From: an uncultured Lachnospiraceae bacterium
Lineage (GTDB): Bacteria > Bacillota > Clostridia > Lachnospirales > Lachnospiraceae
Assembly (NCBI GenBank): GCA_947363565.1
Contig: CANAPP010000013.1
Location: forward strand, 1-62,335
Direction of reading: 5' to 3'
DNA: 62,335 bases
Below are positions 1-9,267 of the stretch, piece after piece. How positions within the stretch are numbered: position 1 is the first letter of the stretch; every line of letters starts with the position of its first letter. Position numbers and translations under genes: made by a program. The notes beneath the pieces were generated by a model. The model saw only the letters and a list, made by a program, of their open reading frames with translations. It ran no database searches and was not told the DNA's origin.

Positions 1-471
1 GATATCCACCAGGTTGTTAAAAAGCGACGGGACCGCCACCCGGGTAGCCTGGGGCAGCACAATCCGGAACATCGTCTGCACCGGCGTCATGCCGTGGGCA
101 AGCGCCGCCTCCTTCTGCCCGTCAGGCACGGAGAGCAGCGCGCCCCTCACCACTTCCTTCATATATGCCGCCGAGTTTAACGTAAGCCCCGCCACGCACA
201 CCGTAAACGCTGGAACATCCCGCAGCGGCGCCACAAAGGTCGGAATGCCGAAATACAGCAAAAAAAGCTGCGGAATCAGAGGCGTTCCCCGGAAAAATGA
301 CACATACACGGCAAAAATCTGCCTGAGCACCGGCACCCGGAAATAGTCAATCACCGCAATGATGATTGCCAGCACCAGCGATGCCGCAAAGGACAGCGCC
401 GTCAGTGACAGCGTCACCGGCAGCACCCTGACCATCGCCCCTAAAGTATTAAAAGAAAATTCCAAACTCAA
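1..471 (-). CDS. Amino-acid ABC transporter permease, partial (C-terminus outside window)
   Basis: Membrane subunit of a polar amino-acid importer of the HisM/GlnP family. The visible 157 residues hold hydrophobic segments near residues 15-40 and 55-75 and the family's conserved loop that contacts the ATPase, seen as EAALAHGMTPVQTMFRIVLP followed by AT and R. The start is TTG at 471: AGGAGG lies 8 nt upstream and an in-frame TGA sits just before it. It begins 19 nt after the stop of the binding-protein gene, so the two form an operon, and an ATPase gene is expected beyond position 1. The substrate cannot be read from the sequence. Confidence 0.9.
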   Translation of the reverse strand, partial: MSLEFSFNTLGAMVRVLPVTLSLTALSFAASLVLAIIIAVIDYFRVPVLRQIFAVYVSFFRGTPLIPQLFLLYFGIPTFVAPLRDVPAFTVCVAGLTLNSAAYMKEVVRGALLSVPDGQKEAALAHGMTPVQTMFRIVLPQATRVAVPSLFNNLVDI

Positions 472-490
472 TGTTCAGGCCTCCTGCAAA

Positions 491-1360
491 TTACTGTGCG
501 TCCGCCGGTTTCTCGGAAATGTCGATGTCAAACCATTTCTCGGACAATGCCTTAAGCGTTCCGTCCTCCCTCATCTCGTCAAGCGCGCCGGAAACGACTT
601 TCGCCAGCTCCTCCCCTCGCTCCGTCTTTGCAAAAGGATACGCATTCGTCTCTAAGATGTTCGTCTTCCCGAGAATCTTTAAGTTGTCCACTTCTTTCAC
701 CGTGGTATTGCAGGAAGTCTCCGCTCTCGGCCAGAGGTCGCACCTTCCCAGGGCAACATCCTGCACCGACATGCCGTCATAATAGGTAGGCTTAAGCTCA
801 ATCCCGTACTCCTTGTTGATGGCATTTACGATAATCTCGTCGCTGGTATTCGTCTCACAGGAAATGGTCATCCCCGTCTCAAGGTCGTCCATCGTCTTAA
901 GCTTGTCATTGTCCTTTGCCGCCAGCAGACAGTATACATTGTACGCATAGGGCGCAGAGAACGTATACTTCTTCTCCCGCTCCTCCGTCATGGAAATCTG
1001 CTCCCCGACAGAATCCAGGCGGTCAGATTCCAGCATGGGCCACATAGCATCCCAATCCATCACCTGATAGTCAATCTCATAGCCCGTGCGCTTTCCAATC
1101 TCCTGCCACACGTCAAAATCATACCCGGTAAGATTCCCGTCGTCGCCCGTCTGAATCCATCCCGGCGTCGTCGCCTCGCATCCGATACGGATAACCTTAT
1201 CACTTTCTGACCCATCATCCGAACCCCCGGCAGACTCCTCAGCCGCCGTCTCTTCCTTCGCCTCTCCGCCGCTCTCAGCCCCATCCTTGGCACCGCACCC
1301 CACAAGCGCCGTCAAAGCCACACACAAAAGTATCCCTAAAATTCTTCCTCTCATTTTCAT
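491..1360 (-). CDS. Amino-acid ABC transporter substrate-binding lipoprotein
   Basis: Extracellular receptor of the importer, family SBP_bac_3, 289 aa. A positively charged N-terminus and hydrophobic stretch lead to the lipobox LVGC, with Cys22 as the lipidated residue, followed by a Gly/Glu/Ser-rich tether to about residue 50. The mature part has the family pattern GYDFDVWQEIGKRTGY and later SMTEEREKKYTFSAPY, typical of the ligand cleft. GAAAGG precedes the ATG. It is first in a minus-strand operon with the permease gene. Cystine or another polar amino acid is possible, but the ligand is not determined. Confidence 0.92.
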   Translation of the reverse strand: MKMRGRILGILLCVALTALVGCGAKDGAESGGEAKEETAAEESAGGSDDGSESDKVIRIGCEATTPGWIQTGDDGNLTGYDFDVWQEIGKRTGYEIDYQVMDWDAMWPMLESDRLDSVGEQISMTEEREKKYTFSAPYAYNVYCLLAAKDNDKLKTMDDLETGMTISCETNTSDEIIVNAINKEYGIELKPTYYDGMSVQDVALGRCDLWPRAETSCNTTVKEVDNLKILGKTNILETNAYPFAKTERGEELAKVVSGALDEMREDGTLKALSEKWFDIDISEKPADAQ

Positions 1361-1453
1361 TTGTCTTACGTCCTTTCATAAATAAAAAATATTGCTACAG
1401 ATTTCATTTTACAAGACAAAAGCCAAATACGCTAATCGTTTTATCATATATCT

Positions 1454-1472
1454 ATATAGACATCATCTATAT
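1454..1472. promoter_or_regulatory. 7-bp inverted repeat upstream of the amino-acid importer
   Basis: ATATAGA and TCTATAT are perfect inverted halves separated by 5 bp, about 95 bp upstream of the binding-protein start. The surroundings are AT-rich (1370-1500), unlike the GC-richer coding DNA. It may be an operator or simply promoter-region DNA. Confidence 0.3.
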
Positions 1473-1528
1473 ATTCCGCCCATACATTTTCCAACATATC
1501 CCGCCAACAAAGCAAAAGCCCCTGATGA

Positions 1529-2713
1529 TTACTCATCAAAGGCCTCCTTCATCTTCCCCATAAATCCTTTTCTTTTCTTCCCGGTACTCGTACCGTTTCC
1601 CGCTCCCGCCGAGTTCAGCGAATTTCCCGAAAGCTCATCAAACCTCCTAAGTGCCTCCTTCGCCTCGGCGCTTAATTTCTCCGGTGTCTGGATGACCAGC
1701 GTCACATAATGGTCGCCCCGCACCTGTGAATTTCTCACCGACGGAACGCCCTTGCCCTTAAGGCGCACTTTCGTATCCGTCTTAGTTCCCGGTTTCACCG
1801 TATACAGCACCTCGCCGTCCACCGTCTTGATCTTCACGTCCGCGCCAAGCGCCGCCTGTGCAAAGGAAATCGGCACAGTGGAGAAGATATGCATATCCTG
1901 CCGCTGGAAGATCGGATGTCTGGACACGCTCACCTCCACAAGAAGATCGCCTCTCGGCCCGCCGTTACTTCCCGGCTCGCCCTTCTCCCGGATGCGGATG
2001 CTCTGCCCGTTGTCAATGCCCGCCGGAATGGTAACGGCAATCTTCTTCCGGTTGGACACATAACCTGTTCCCTGGCAGTCCGAACATTTCTCACGGATAA
2101 TCTTCCCGGTACCGCCGCACTGGGGGCAAGTCTGCACATTCTGCACCGTGCCGAAAAACGACTGCTGGGTATAGACAACCTGCCCCTTGCCGCCGCACTT
2201 CGGACAGGTCTCCGGGGAAGTTCCCGGTTTCGCCCCGGTTCCGTTACATTTCGGGCAAGGGTCTTTAAGCACTACGTCAAGCTCCTTCTCGCACCCGAAC
2301 ACAGCCTCCTCGAAAGTCACCCGAACACTCTTCCGCACATTCATGCCCTTCATCGGTCCCTGGCTGCGCCCTCTCCTCGCGCCGCCGCCAAACAAATCTC
2401 CAAATATATCTCCGAAAATATCACTGAAATCCGCGCCGCTGAAGTCAAAGCCTCCAAAGCCTCCTGCGCCGCCGGCCCCGCCCTCAAACGCCGCATGGCC
2501 GAACTGGTCATACTGACGGCGTTTCTCCGGGTCGCTGAGTACCGCGTAAGCCTCCGATGCCTCTTTGAACTTTTTCTCCGCCTCCGCATCCCCCGGGTTC
2601 ATATCCGGGTGGTACTTCTTGGCAACCTGCCGGTAGGCTTTCTTAAGCGCCGCGTCGTCCGCGTCCTTTCCGACGCCCAGCACCTCATAATAATCTCTTT
2701 TTGATTCTGCCAT
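1529..2713 (-). CDS. dnaJ: Chaperone protein DnaJ
   Basis: Hsp40 co-chaperone that delivers unfolded clients to DnaK and stimulates its ATPase. The 394 residues show the J domain with the HPD triad ([10 protein letters not shown]), a Gly/Phe-rich region at about 75-110, four zinc-binding CxxCxGxG repeats ([32 protein letters not shown]) and the C-terminal substrate-binding domains. It is the last gene of hrcA-grpE-dnaK-dnaJ and lies 129 bp after dnaK. Expression should follow the CIRCE promoter upstream of hrcA. Confidence 0.98.
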   Translation of the reverse strand: MAESKRDYYEVLGVGKDADDAALKKAYRQVAKKYHPDMNPGDAEAEKKFKEASEAYAVLSDPEKRRQYDQFGHAAFEGGAGGAGGFGGFDFSGADFSDIFGDIFGDLFGGGARRGRSQGPMKGMNVRKSVRVTFEEAVFGCEKELDVVLKDPCPKCNGTGAKPGTSPETCPKCGGKGQVVYTQQSFFGTVQNVQTCPQCGGTGKIIREKCSDCQGTGYVSNRKKIAVTIPAGIDNGQSIRIREKGEPGSNGGPRGDLLVEVSVSRHPIFQRQDMHIFSTVPISFAQAALGADVKIKTVDGEVLYTVKPGTKTDTKVRLKGKGVPSVRNSQVRGDHYVTLVIQTPEKLSAEAKEALRRFDELSGNSLNSAGAGNGTSTGKKRKGFMGKMKEAFDE

Positions 2714-2759
2714 GATCTATCCCTTTCTTCATCTTCAGCCTTTGAGTAACGCAAGGAAG

Positions 2760-2798
2760 TTCCGGGATGCCAAATTTTAAAATCCAGCCCACCCGGAA
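2760..2798 (-). other. Hairpin between dnaK and dnaJ
   Basis: TTCCGGG and CCCGGAA form a 7-bp stem around an AT-rich loop in the dnaK-dnaJ spacer. There is no T-run, so it is more likely an mRNA processing or stability structure than a terminator. Confidence 0.4.
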
Positions 2799-2842
2799 CG
2801 ATTCCCCATTTAATTCCGCTCAAGCCGCAAAGGCTCAAAAGC

Positions 2843-4738
2843 TTATACTTCCTTGTAATCCCCGTCTACCACATCGTCGCCCTGGAAACCTTCCGGTGCC
2901 GGGCCTGCCTGCGGACCTGCTCCTGCTCCCGGATTCGGGCCTGCGCCCTGCGCTCCTGCTGCTCCTGCCGCCGCGCCGGCCTGCTCATACATCTTCGTAA
3001 ATACCTTCTGCGCGCTTGCCGTAAGTTTCTCGGTTCCTGCTTTAATCTCCGCAACCTGAGCGTCCGTGATGTCTTCCATATTGATCTTCTCAAGGACATC
3101 CTTAAGCGCCTTGCAGTCTGCTTCAACCTCTGCCTTGTCAGACGCGTCTAACTTATCCGCAACTTCTCCCAAAGCCTTCTCGGTCTGGAATACAAGAGCG
3201 TCCGCGTCATTCTTTGCGTCAATGCCCTCTTTGCGTTTCTTGTCCTGGGCCTCAAACGCTGCCGCCTCTTTCACCGCCTTGTCGATATCCTCGTCAGACA
3301 TATTGGAACCTGCGGTGATGGTGATGTGCTGCTCTTTTCCTGTGCCAAGGTCCTTTGCGGATACATTTACGATACCGTTTGCATCAATATCAAAAGTAAC
3401 CTCAATCTGCGGTACTCCTCTCGGAGCCGGCGCGATGCCGTCAAGACGGAACTGCCCCAGAGACTTATTGTCTCTTGCGAACTGCCTCTCGCCCTGTACC
3501 ACGTTGATGTCAACTGCCGTCTGATTGTCGGCAGCCGTAGAGAATACCTGGCTCTTCTTTGTCGGAATCGTCGTATTTCTCTCAATCAGCCTTGTCGCCA
3601 CGCCGCCCATAGTCTCGATGGAAAGTGACAGCGGAGTTACATCCAGAAGAAGGATGTCGCCTGCGCCGGCGTCTCCCGCAAGCTTGCCGCCCTGTACGGA
3701 TGCGCCCAGAGCCACGCACTCATCCGGGTTCAGGGATTTGCTCGGCTCCTTGCCTGTCAGACGTTTTACCTCTTCCTGGACTGCCGGGATACGGGTGGAA
3801 CCGCCCACAAGCAATACCTGGCCAAGCTCGGACGCTGAGATGCCCGCGTCGGAAAGGGCTCTTGTCACCGGCTCGGAAGTCTTCTGTACAAGGTCATTTG
3901 TCAACTCGTCGAATTTTGCCCTTGTCAGCGTCATATCAAAATGGAGCGGCCCGCTCTCGTTCATGCTGATAAACGGAAGGTTGATGTTGGTGGTCGTTGC
4001 GGAAGAAAGCTCCTTTTTCGCCTTCTCAGCCGCCTCTTTAATCCTCTGCATCGCCATCTTGTCAGCGGAAAGGTCAACACCCTGCTCCCTCTTAAACTCA
4101 GCAATCATATAATCCGCAACCTTCTGGTCGAAATCATCGCCGCCGAGCCTGTTATTTCCGGCAGTGGAAAGCACCTCGATAACGCCGTCTCCAATCTCGA
4201 TAATGGATACATCAAACGTACCGCCGCCCAAATCATATACCATGATCTTCTGCTCTTTCTCATTGTCAAGGCCGTAAGCGAGAGCCGCCGCCGTAGGCTC
4301 GTTGATGATACGCTTTACATCAAGGCCGGCAATCTTACCCGCATCCTTGGTCGCCTGACGCTGCGCGTCATTAAAGTAAGCCGGAACCGTGATGACCGCC
4401 TCCGTCACTTTGTCGCCAAGGTATCCTTCCGCGTCCGCTTTAAGTTTCTGAAGGATCATCGCGGAAATCTCCTGAGGAGAATACTTCTTATCGTCAATCG
4501 TCACTCTGTAATCGGAACCCATCTCCCTCTTAATGGAAGAAATGGTCCGCTCTGCGTTGGTAACTGCCTGACGCTTTGCCGGCTCGCCTACCAGACGCTC
4601 CCCTGCCTTTGTAAATGCCACTACAGACGGCGTCGTCCTTGCGCCCTCCGTATTCGCGATAACCGTCGGCTGTCCGCCCTCCATAACGGCTACGCAGCTG
4701 TTTGTCGTACCTAAGTCAATACCAATTATTTTTCCCAT
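2843..4738 (-). CDS. dnaK: Chaperone protein DnaK
   Basis: Hsp70 ATPase that binds and refolds exposed hydrophobic peptides with DnaJ and GrpE. The 631 residues include the N-terminal phosphate loop ([13 protein letters not shown]), the signature [13 protein letters not shown], the third signature [14 protein letters not shown], the interdomain linker [14 protein letters not shown] and a Gly/Ala/Pro-rich tail ending DGDYKEV. Length is normal for Firmicutes. It lies between grpE and dnaJ, with a 110-bp leader carrying an AGGAGG site. Confidence 0.99.
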   Translation of the reverse strand: MGKIIGIDLGTTNSCVAVMEGGQPTVIANTEGARTTPSVVAFTKAGERLVGEPAKRQAVTNAERTISSIKREMGSDYRVTIDDKKYSPQEISAMILQKLKADAEGYLGDKVTEAVITVPAYFNDAQRQATKDAGKIAGLDVKRIINEPTAAALAYGLDNEKEQKIMVYDLGGGTFDVSIIEIGDGVIEVLSTAGNNRLGGDDFDQKVADYMIAEFKREQGVDLSADKMAMQRIKEAAEKAKKELSSATTTNINLPFISMNESGPLHFDMTLTRAKFDELTNDLVQKTSEPVTRALSDAGISASELGQVLLVGGSTRIPAVQEEVKRLTGKEPSKSLNPDECVALGASVQGGKLAGDAGAGDILLLDVTPLSLSIETMGGVATRLIERNTTIPTKKSQVFSTAADNQTAVDINVVQGERQFARDNKSLGQFRLDGIAPAPRGVPQIEVTFDIDANGIVNVSAKDLGTGKEQHITITAGSNMSDEDIDKAVKEAAAFEAQDKKRKEGIDAKNDADALVFQTEKALGEVADKLDASDKAEVEADCKALKDVLEKINMEDITDAQVAEIKAGTEKLTASAQKVFTKMYEQAGAAAGAAGAQGAGPNPGAGAGPQAGPAPEGFQGDDVVDGDYKEV

Positions 4739-4848
4739 GATTCGATTCCTCCTGATTTTTAAATCTGTTTTTATATGCTGAAAAATGTTAATTTTCTTTC
4801 CTGCGGATTTTTTCTGCCGGGCCTGTCAGCCGGCTGCCCTTCGCTCTC

Positions 4849-5559
4849 TTAGTTCGCCACTTTCACCATGCTGTAGCGCACGACGCTGTCCCGATAAAGG
4901 TACCCTTTCTGCAATTCTTCCACAACTACATTCTCGCCAAGCTCCGCGTCGTCCACATGCATCACCGCATTGTGGAACTCCGGGTCAAACTCCTTTCCCA
5001 CCGCCTCGATGGGTTTCACTCCGATGCCCTCAAGCGCCGTCATAAGCTGCTTATACACCATCTCCATGCCCTGGACGAATGGGTCGTCCTGCGGGCTGTC
5101 CTTTGCCGTATTAAGCCCTCTCTCGAAGTTATCCACAACGGGGAGTATCTTCTCAATGACATCCTTCGCCCCAATCTCGTACATCTGGGATTTTTCCTTA
5201 TCCGTGCGCTTGCGGAAATTATCGAACTCTGCCATCTGCCGGGTGAGACGGTCAGTCAGCTCTTCAATCTTTTCGTCTTTCTTATCCTTTTTATTCTTCT
5301 TGCCAAAAAGCTTTTTCCCGCGCTTTTCTTCTTCGCCGCCTTCCTTGCCTCCGCTTTCTCCGGAATCCGCTCCGCAGGCATCCTCCGTTTCGTCCTCCGC
5401 GTTTCCCGCGCTCTCTGTATCTTCTGCGTCCTCTGTGTCTCCTCCGCAGGCATCCGAATTATTATCTTCTCCCTGCGTTTCTTTAGCCGCAGCCTTCTTC
5501 GCCTCTTCAACCGCTTCCTTTACCATATCTTCCTGGCTTTTCTCCTGCTGATTCTCCAA
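4849..5559 (-). CDS. grpE: Nucleotide exchange factor GrpE
   Basis: Dimeric exchange factor that releases ADP from DnaK. Of 236 residues, roughly the first 85 are an acidic, low-complexity extension rich in E, A and D. A Lys-rich patch follows, then the long helix (LTRQMAEFDNFRKRTDKEK) and the C-terminal beta domain with MVYKQL and EFDPEFHNAVM. The start is TTG: an in-frame TAA lies two codons upstream, the next Met is at residue 12, and AAAGGTGG sits 8 nt before the TTG. It begins 32 bp after hrcA. Confidence 0.97.
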   Translation of the reverse strand: MENQQEKSQEDMVKEAVEEAKKAAAKETQGEDNNSDACGGDTEDAEDTESAGNAEDETEDACGADSGESGGKEGGEEEKRGKKLFGKKNKKDKKDEKIEELTDRLTRQMAEFDNFRKRTDKEKSQMYEIGAKDVIEKILPVVDNFERGLNTAKDSPQDDPFVQGMEMVYKQLMTALEGIGVKPIEAVGKEFDPEFHNAVMHVDDAELGENVVVEELQKGYLYRDSVVRYSMVKVAN

Positions 5560-5591
5560 GGGTTATTCCACCTTTCTCCATTTTTATTCTG

Positions 5592-6641
5592 CTAAGCTTT
5601 CCCTTCTCCATGAAACATCGCGTCTAATTCACCCTGCAGACGCTTCATGGACTTTAACACATGTTCATAATCCATTCTCTTCGGTCCGATAATCCCTATC
5701 GTCCCCTTCATCCCGTCGCCCAATTCATAGGTGGCGGTAACAACACTGCAGTCCTTCATGGTCTGTACCGGCGCCTCATCGCCGATGTAAACCTGAATTC
5801 CTGTATTATCCTCCTGCGACAATGTCTGGGTCACCAGCTCGGTAAGCTGCTGCTTTTCTTCAAAGGCACTGATGATCTCCTGCGCACTCTGCTTGTCGGA
5901 AAGCTCCGGATACTTGAAAATGTTCGTGGCGCCGCTGGTATAGATCTGCATATCCTCATCCACCTGAATGGCATCCGCCACCGCATCCAGTACATTTCCC
6001 ACCACCTCGCTGTGGATACCTGCCTGCTCCTTGAGCCTGGCGATAAGCCCCAGATTGATCTCCTCAATGGGCATACCGTTAAGGGTCGTGTTGAGCAGCA
6101 TGTTAAGCTTGAGCAGGTTCTCATTGCTTAAAGGCTCTTCAACCCGGATGATCTTGTTCTTGATCACGTTGCCGCCAAGCACGATCACCGCGATGATCTG
6201 CTCTTCATCCACCATCGTAAGCTGGATGAACTTGATCTTATTGCTGCTTCCCATAGGCGTGGAGACCATCGTGGCATAATTCGTGCTGCTGGCCAGGACC
6301 TTCGCTGCCTGCTTGAGGAGATGCTCCATCTTGTCAGCTTTCTCAAGCATCTGCTCTTCCTTTTCCAACAGCTCCTGCTCCTTCTTATCCATCAGCATAT
6401 CCACATACAGCCGGTAACCTTTATCTGAAGGGATACGCCCTGCCGACGTGTGAGGCTGCATGATAAACCCGAGTTCTTCCAAGTCTGCCATCTCATTACG
6501 GATCGTCGCGGAACTAAGGTTCATATCCGTATATTTGGAAATGGTCCTCGAACCCACCGGCTCTCCGGTTTCCAAGTAGGTCTTGATGATCGCATGAAGA
6601 ATCTTAAGCTTCCGGTCACTCAGTCCATGCTCTGTTACCAT
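5592..6641 (-). CDS. hrcA: Heat-inducible transcription repressor HrcA
   Basis: Repressor that binds CIRCE and shuts off chaperone operons until heat stress, with GroEL as the usual activity sensor. The 349 residues begin with a winged-helix domain (about 1-75, including SRTISKYTDMNLSSATIRNE), followed by the GAF-like dimerisation region. The gene is first in the operon and lies directly downstream of a perfect CIRCE, so it should repress itself along with grpE, dnaK and dnaJ. Confidence 0.98.
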   Translation of the reverse strand: MVTEHGLSDRKLKILHAIIKTYLETGEPVGSRTISKYTDMNLSSATIRNEMADLEELGFIMQPHTSAGRIPSDKGYRLYVDMLMDKKEQELLEKEEQMLEKADKMEHLLKQAAKVLASSTNYATMVSTPMGSSNKIKFIQLTMVDEEQIIAVIVLGGNVIKNKIIRVEEPLSNENLLKLNMLLNTTLNGMPIEEINLGLIARLKEQAGIHSEVVGNVLDAVADAIQVDEDMQIYTSGATNIFKYPELSDKQSAQEIISAFEEKQQLTELVTQTLSQEDNTGIQVYIGDEAPVQTMKDCSVVTATYELGDGMKGTIGIIGPKRMDYEHVLKSMKRLQGELDAMFHGEGKA

Positions 6642-6668
6642 CCATCCTCCTCCTTCCAGATCTTCCTG

Positions 6669-6695
6669 TTAGCACTCGAATTTGGAGAGTGCTAA
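6669..6695 (-). promoter_or_regulatory. CIRCE operator
   Basis: TTAGCACTC and GAGTGCTAA are separated by exactly 9 bp, a perfect match to the CIRCE consensus bound by HrcA. It lies 28 bp upstream of the hrcA start and just downstream of the promoter. Confidence 0.98.
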
Positions 6696-6709
6696 CATCT
6701 ACGATTATT

Positions 6710-6738
6710 AATTTAACACTACGATTCCCGTTTGTCAA
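6710..6738 (-). promoter_or_regulatory. SigA-type promoter of the hrcA operon
   Basis: On the minus strand TTGACA (6738-6733), a 17-bp spacer and TAAATT (6715-6710) precede CIRCE. Transcription would start near 6704, placing CIRCE in the initially transcribed region. Confidence 0.85.
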
Positions 6739-6818
6739 CATACTTTATGCATTTTTTATAAATCATTTTTATCAATTGTAAATCTGCGCCAGATTACAGG
6801 AGTTTCCACCTGCGCAAA

Positions 6819-6857
6819 AAAGTACAGAGTCTGAATATCGCTCAGGCTCTGCACTTT
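6819..6857 (-). terminator. Rho-independent terminator after the D,D-carboxypeptidase gene
   Basis: A 16-bp near-perfect stem (AAAGTGCAGAGCCTGA paired with TCAGACTCTGTACTTT on the minus strand) has a 7-nt loop and is followed by TTTTTTG. It lies 35 bp past the stop codon at 6892. Confidence 0.9.
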
Positions 6858-6891
6858 CCTGTCAGTTCCTTCTATATAAGATATCGCGCGC

Positions 6892-8199
6892 CTACAAAAG
6901 CATCTTTTTCACCACGTCACCCATGGCACTTTTATAACTGGCCTGCCTAACTGCTTCCTCTGTGATGACATCTATGCTTCCGATCTTCTCCCCGCCCAGG
7001 TAATACGCTGCTTCTCCTACCTTTTTCCCTTTTTTTACCGGCGCCTTCAGATTCTTTTTTACCGTGACCTTGCGCTCTATCGTACTTAAGTCGGCTCCTG
7101 TGGCATCCACATAGAAGAAAGGCTCTTTCTGCGCTACAGCCACCTTCTCCTTAACTCCCCGCTTCACCTTGATTGGCTTTACCGGCTTGATGCCGTCTTC
7201 TATGTACTTCTGACATTTTCCGAAGCCGTAATTAAACAGGGTGATAGCGTCCTTGTTGCGCAGCTTGCTGTCATTTGCCGCCATGATCACCGCAATCAGC
7301 TCCATATCCTCTTTTTTAGCTGTGGCAGAGATACAGAACTTCGCCTTGCTGGTAGAGCCAGTCTTAAGTCCCGTGGCATACTCGTAATGGCGGACCAGCT
7401 TATTCGTGTTGCTTAACCCGAATTCCTTCTCCCCCTTCTTCGTCCTGTGAATGATATTTTCCATCCAGATCATGCAATAGTCATGGATCTGCGGATATTT
7501 GGTGATCAGCTCCCTGGACATGAGGGCGATGTCCCTGGCAGTCGTCAGGTGCCCGTTAGTATCAAGGCCATTGCAGTTTTTAAAGGTCGTATGCTCCATG
7601 CCAAGACCCTTGGCCCGCTCATTCATCCTGGCTACAAACTCCTCCTCGCTGCCGGCGATAAATTCCGCCATTGCCACACAGGCGTCATTGGCACTTGCCA
7701 CGGAGATACACTTGATCATTGTATCTACTGTCTGTGTCTCTCCCGGCTCTAAAAAAACCTGCGAACCGCCCATAGATGCCGCATACTCCGAAGTCGTCAC
7801 TTCATCTTCAAGCTTTATCTTCCCTTCATTCAGGGCATCAAAGATCAGGAGTAATGTCATCACCTTCGTCACACTGGCGGGCGGTCTTTTTTTGTCTGCA
7901 TCCTTCTCAAAAATAACCTGCCCTGTAGATGTCTCCATTAAAATAGCAGAAGGTGCCGACACTGAATCTTTGCTGCCGGCCTTTTCCCCCTGCTGTTTCT
8001 TCTTTCCTTCTTCCTGCTGTATTCCCTGATCTTCCTCTGCCGTCTCCTCCGGTGTTTCTCCTGTCACCTCTTCGCACTGAATTAACCTTTCGTAGTCATC
8101 CCCAAGCCCGATACCGGATGCCGTTACCGAAAGCGGCGTGCTCATCCCAAGGACTGCACTTAAAGACACGCCGATTACTCTTCGCAGCAAATGTTTCAT
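6892..8199 (-). CDS. D-alanyl-D-alanine carboxypeptidase (PBP5/DacF type)
   Basis: Serine peptidase S11 that trims the terminal D-Ala from peptidoglycan pentapeptides at the outer membrane face. It has an N-terminal signal segment (LLRRVIGVSLSAVLGM), an acidic Q/E-rich linker, and the three catalytic motifs SVTK, SAN and KTG (TGLKTGSTSKAK). The C-terminal all-beta domain ends in an amphipathic helix that could anchor it to the membrane. ATG at 8199 is chosen because GGAG precedes it and a signal peptide follows directly; the frame stays open 31 codons upstream. About 435 aa. A strong terminator follows. Confidence 0.93.
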   Translation of the reverse strand: MKHLLRRVIGVSLSAVLGMSTPLSVTASGIGLGDDYERLIQCEEVTGETPEETAEEDQGIQQEEGKKKQQGEKAGSKDSVSAPSAILMETSTGQVIFEKDADKKRPPASVTKVMTLLLIFDALNEGKIKLEDEVTTSEYAASMGGSQVFLEPGETQTVDTMIKCISVASANDACVAMAEFIAGSEEEFVARMNERAKGLGMEHTTFKNCNGLDTNGHLTTARDIALMSRELITKYPQIHDYCMIWMENIIHRTKKGEKEFGLSNTNKLVRHYEYATGLKTGSTSKAKFCISATAKKEDMELIAVIMAANDSKLRNKDAITLFNYGFGKCQKYIEDGIKPVKPIKVKRGVKEKVAVAQKEPFFYVDATGADLSTIERKVTVKKNLKAPVKKGKKVGEAAYYLGGEKIGSIDVITEEAVRQASYKSAMGDVVKKMLL

Positions 8200-8308
8200 T
8201 AAGAAAACGCTCCATAATATACTATTATTATTAATGTAAGCATGAGCGTTTGGAAATATGCCTGATTTTTTACACGGTGAAAGAACCGTCATCGGATATT
8301 CCTCTATA

Positions 8309-9169
8309 TTATAGCCTTACTCTCTCCCTCTCCGGGTGTTCCCCTGACCACCCGACAGGCGGCATCGCCCCGATGCGGTACATATCCTCCCCGGATATCT
8401 CAAAAGAAAACAGATCCCGGTTCTGCCTCATCCTTTCCTCGGACGATGATTTCGGAAGGGGAACCACTCCCCTCTGGAGCGCATAGCGCAGGCATACCTG
8501 CGCCGGTGACACGCCGTACTTTGCCGCCAGCTCCGTAATCAGCTCATCTGCAAGAACCCGCCCCCTGCCGACAGGGCTCCACGCCTGTACAAGGATGTCA
8601 TGTTCCCCGCAGTATGAAAGAACCGTTTCCTGTGTATGCCCCGGATGGAACTCAATCTGATCCACCATGGGTCTTACACGGCAGTTTTTCATAAGATTCT
8701 CTATGTGATGAGGCAGGAAATTGCTAAGTCCGATTGCCCGGACTTTTCCCTCCTCATAAAGCTCCTCAAGCGCCCGCCACGTCTCGGCGTCAACAGTCTT
8801 CCAATCCTCACAGCCCGGTGACGGCTGCGGCCAGTGTATCAGGTATAGGTCAAGATAATCCATGCCAAGCCGCTCAAGGCTTTTTGCAAACGCCTCCTTC
8901 GCCGCCTCGTATCCCATCTCATCCTTCCACATCTTTGACGTGATAAAGAATTCCTCCCTGGGAATGCCGCTCTCTTTTACCGCCTGCCCAAGAAAGGTTT
9001 CCGTTCCGTAAAAGGACGCCGTGTCAAAGTAGCGGTAACCGCACGCGACCGCCCGTCTCAAAATCTCAACATTATCCCCCTCCGCCGCTTTGTATGTGCC
9101 GAAAGCGACGCACGGAACCTTCACGCCGTTATTCAGCGTAAACGTATCATAAATATTTGTCAGTTCCAT
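8309..9169 (-). CDS. Aldo/keto reductase
   Basis: NAD(P)H-dependent carbonyl reductase of the AKR superfamily, 286 aa. The catalytic tetrad is visible: Asp and Tyr in FDTASFYGTE, Lys in TSKMWKDE and His in YLIHWPQPSPG. The cofactor-binding C-terminus is seen as PLPKSSSEERMRQN. It resembles the bacterial 2,5-diketo-gluconate reductase/glyoxal reductase group; the physiological substrate is unknown. AAAGGA lies upstream of the ATG. No neighbouring gene suggests a pathway. Confidence 0.93.
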   Translation of the reverse strand: MELTNIYDTFTLNNGVKVPCVAFGTYKAAEGDNVEILRRAVACGYRYFDTASFYGTETFLGQAVKESGIPREEFFITSKMWKDEMGYEAAKEAFAKSLERLGMDYLDLYLIHWPQPSPGCEDWKTVDAETWRALEELYEEGKVRAIGLSNFLPHHIENLMKNCRVRPMVDQIEFHPGHTQETVLSYCGEHDILVQAWSPVGRGRVLADELITELAAKYGVSPAQVCLRYALQRGVVPLPKSSSEERMRQNRDLFSFEISGEDMYRIGAMPPVGWSGEHPERERVRL

Positions 9170-9267
9170 CTCTGTTCCTTTCCAATGATTGTCTCATGTT
9201 TCTATTTTACGTCTGTACAGTGTCTTTCGCTCTTTCCGTTTTTAACCGCTTTCTTCCCCTGCCGCGC

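Noticed and set aside
3941-4714. Long open frame on the plus strand opposite dnaK, and similar long ones opposite grpE, the bceB-like gene and yfhO
   Set aside because: They lie antisense to certain genes, lack ribosome sites and family similarity, and arise from the codon bias of the true strand.
8265-8305. Terminator after the aldo/keto reductase gene
   Set aside because: Only a 5-bp ACGGT/ACCGT stem with no T-run on the minus strand; too weak to annotate.
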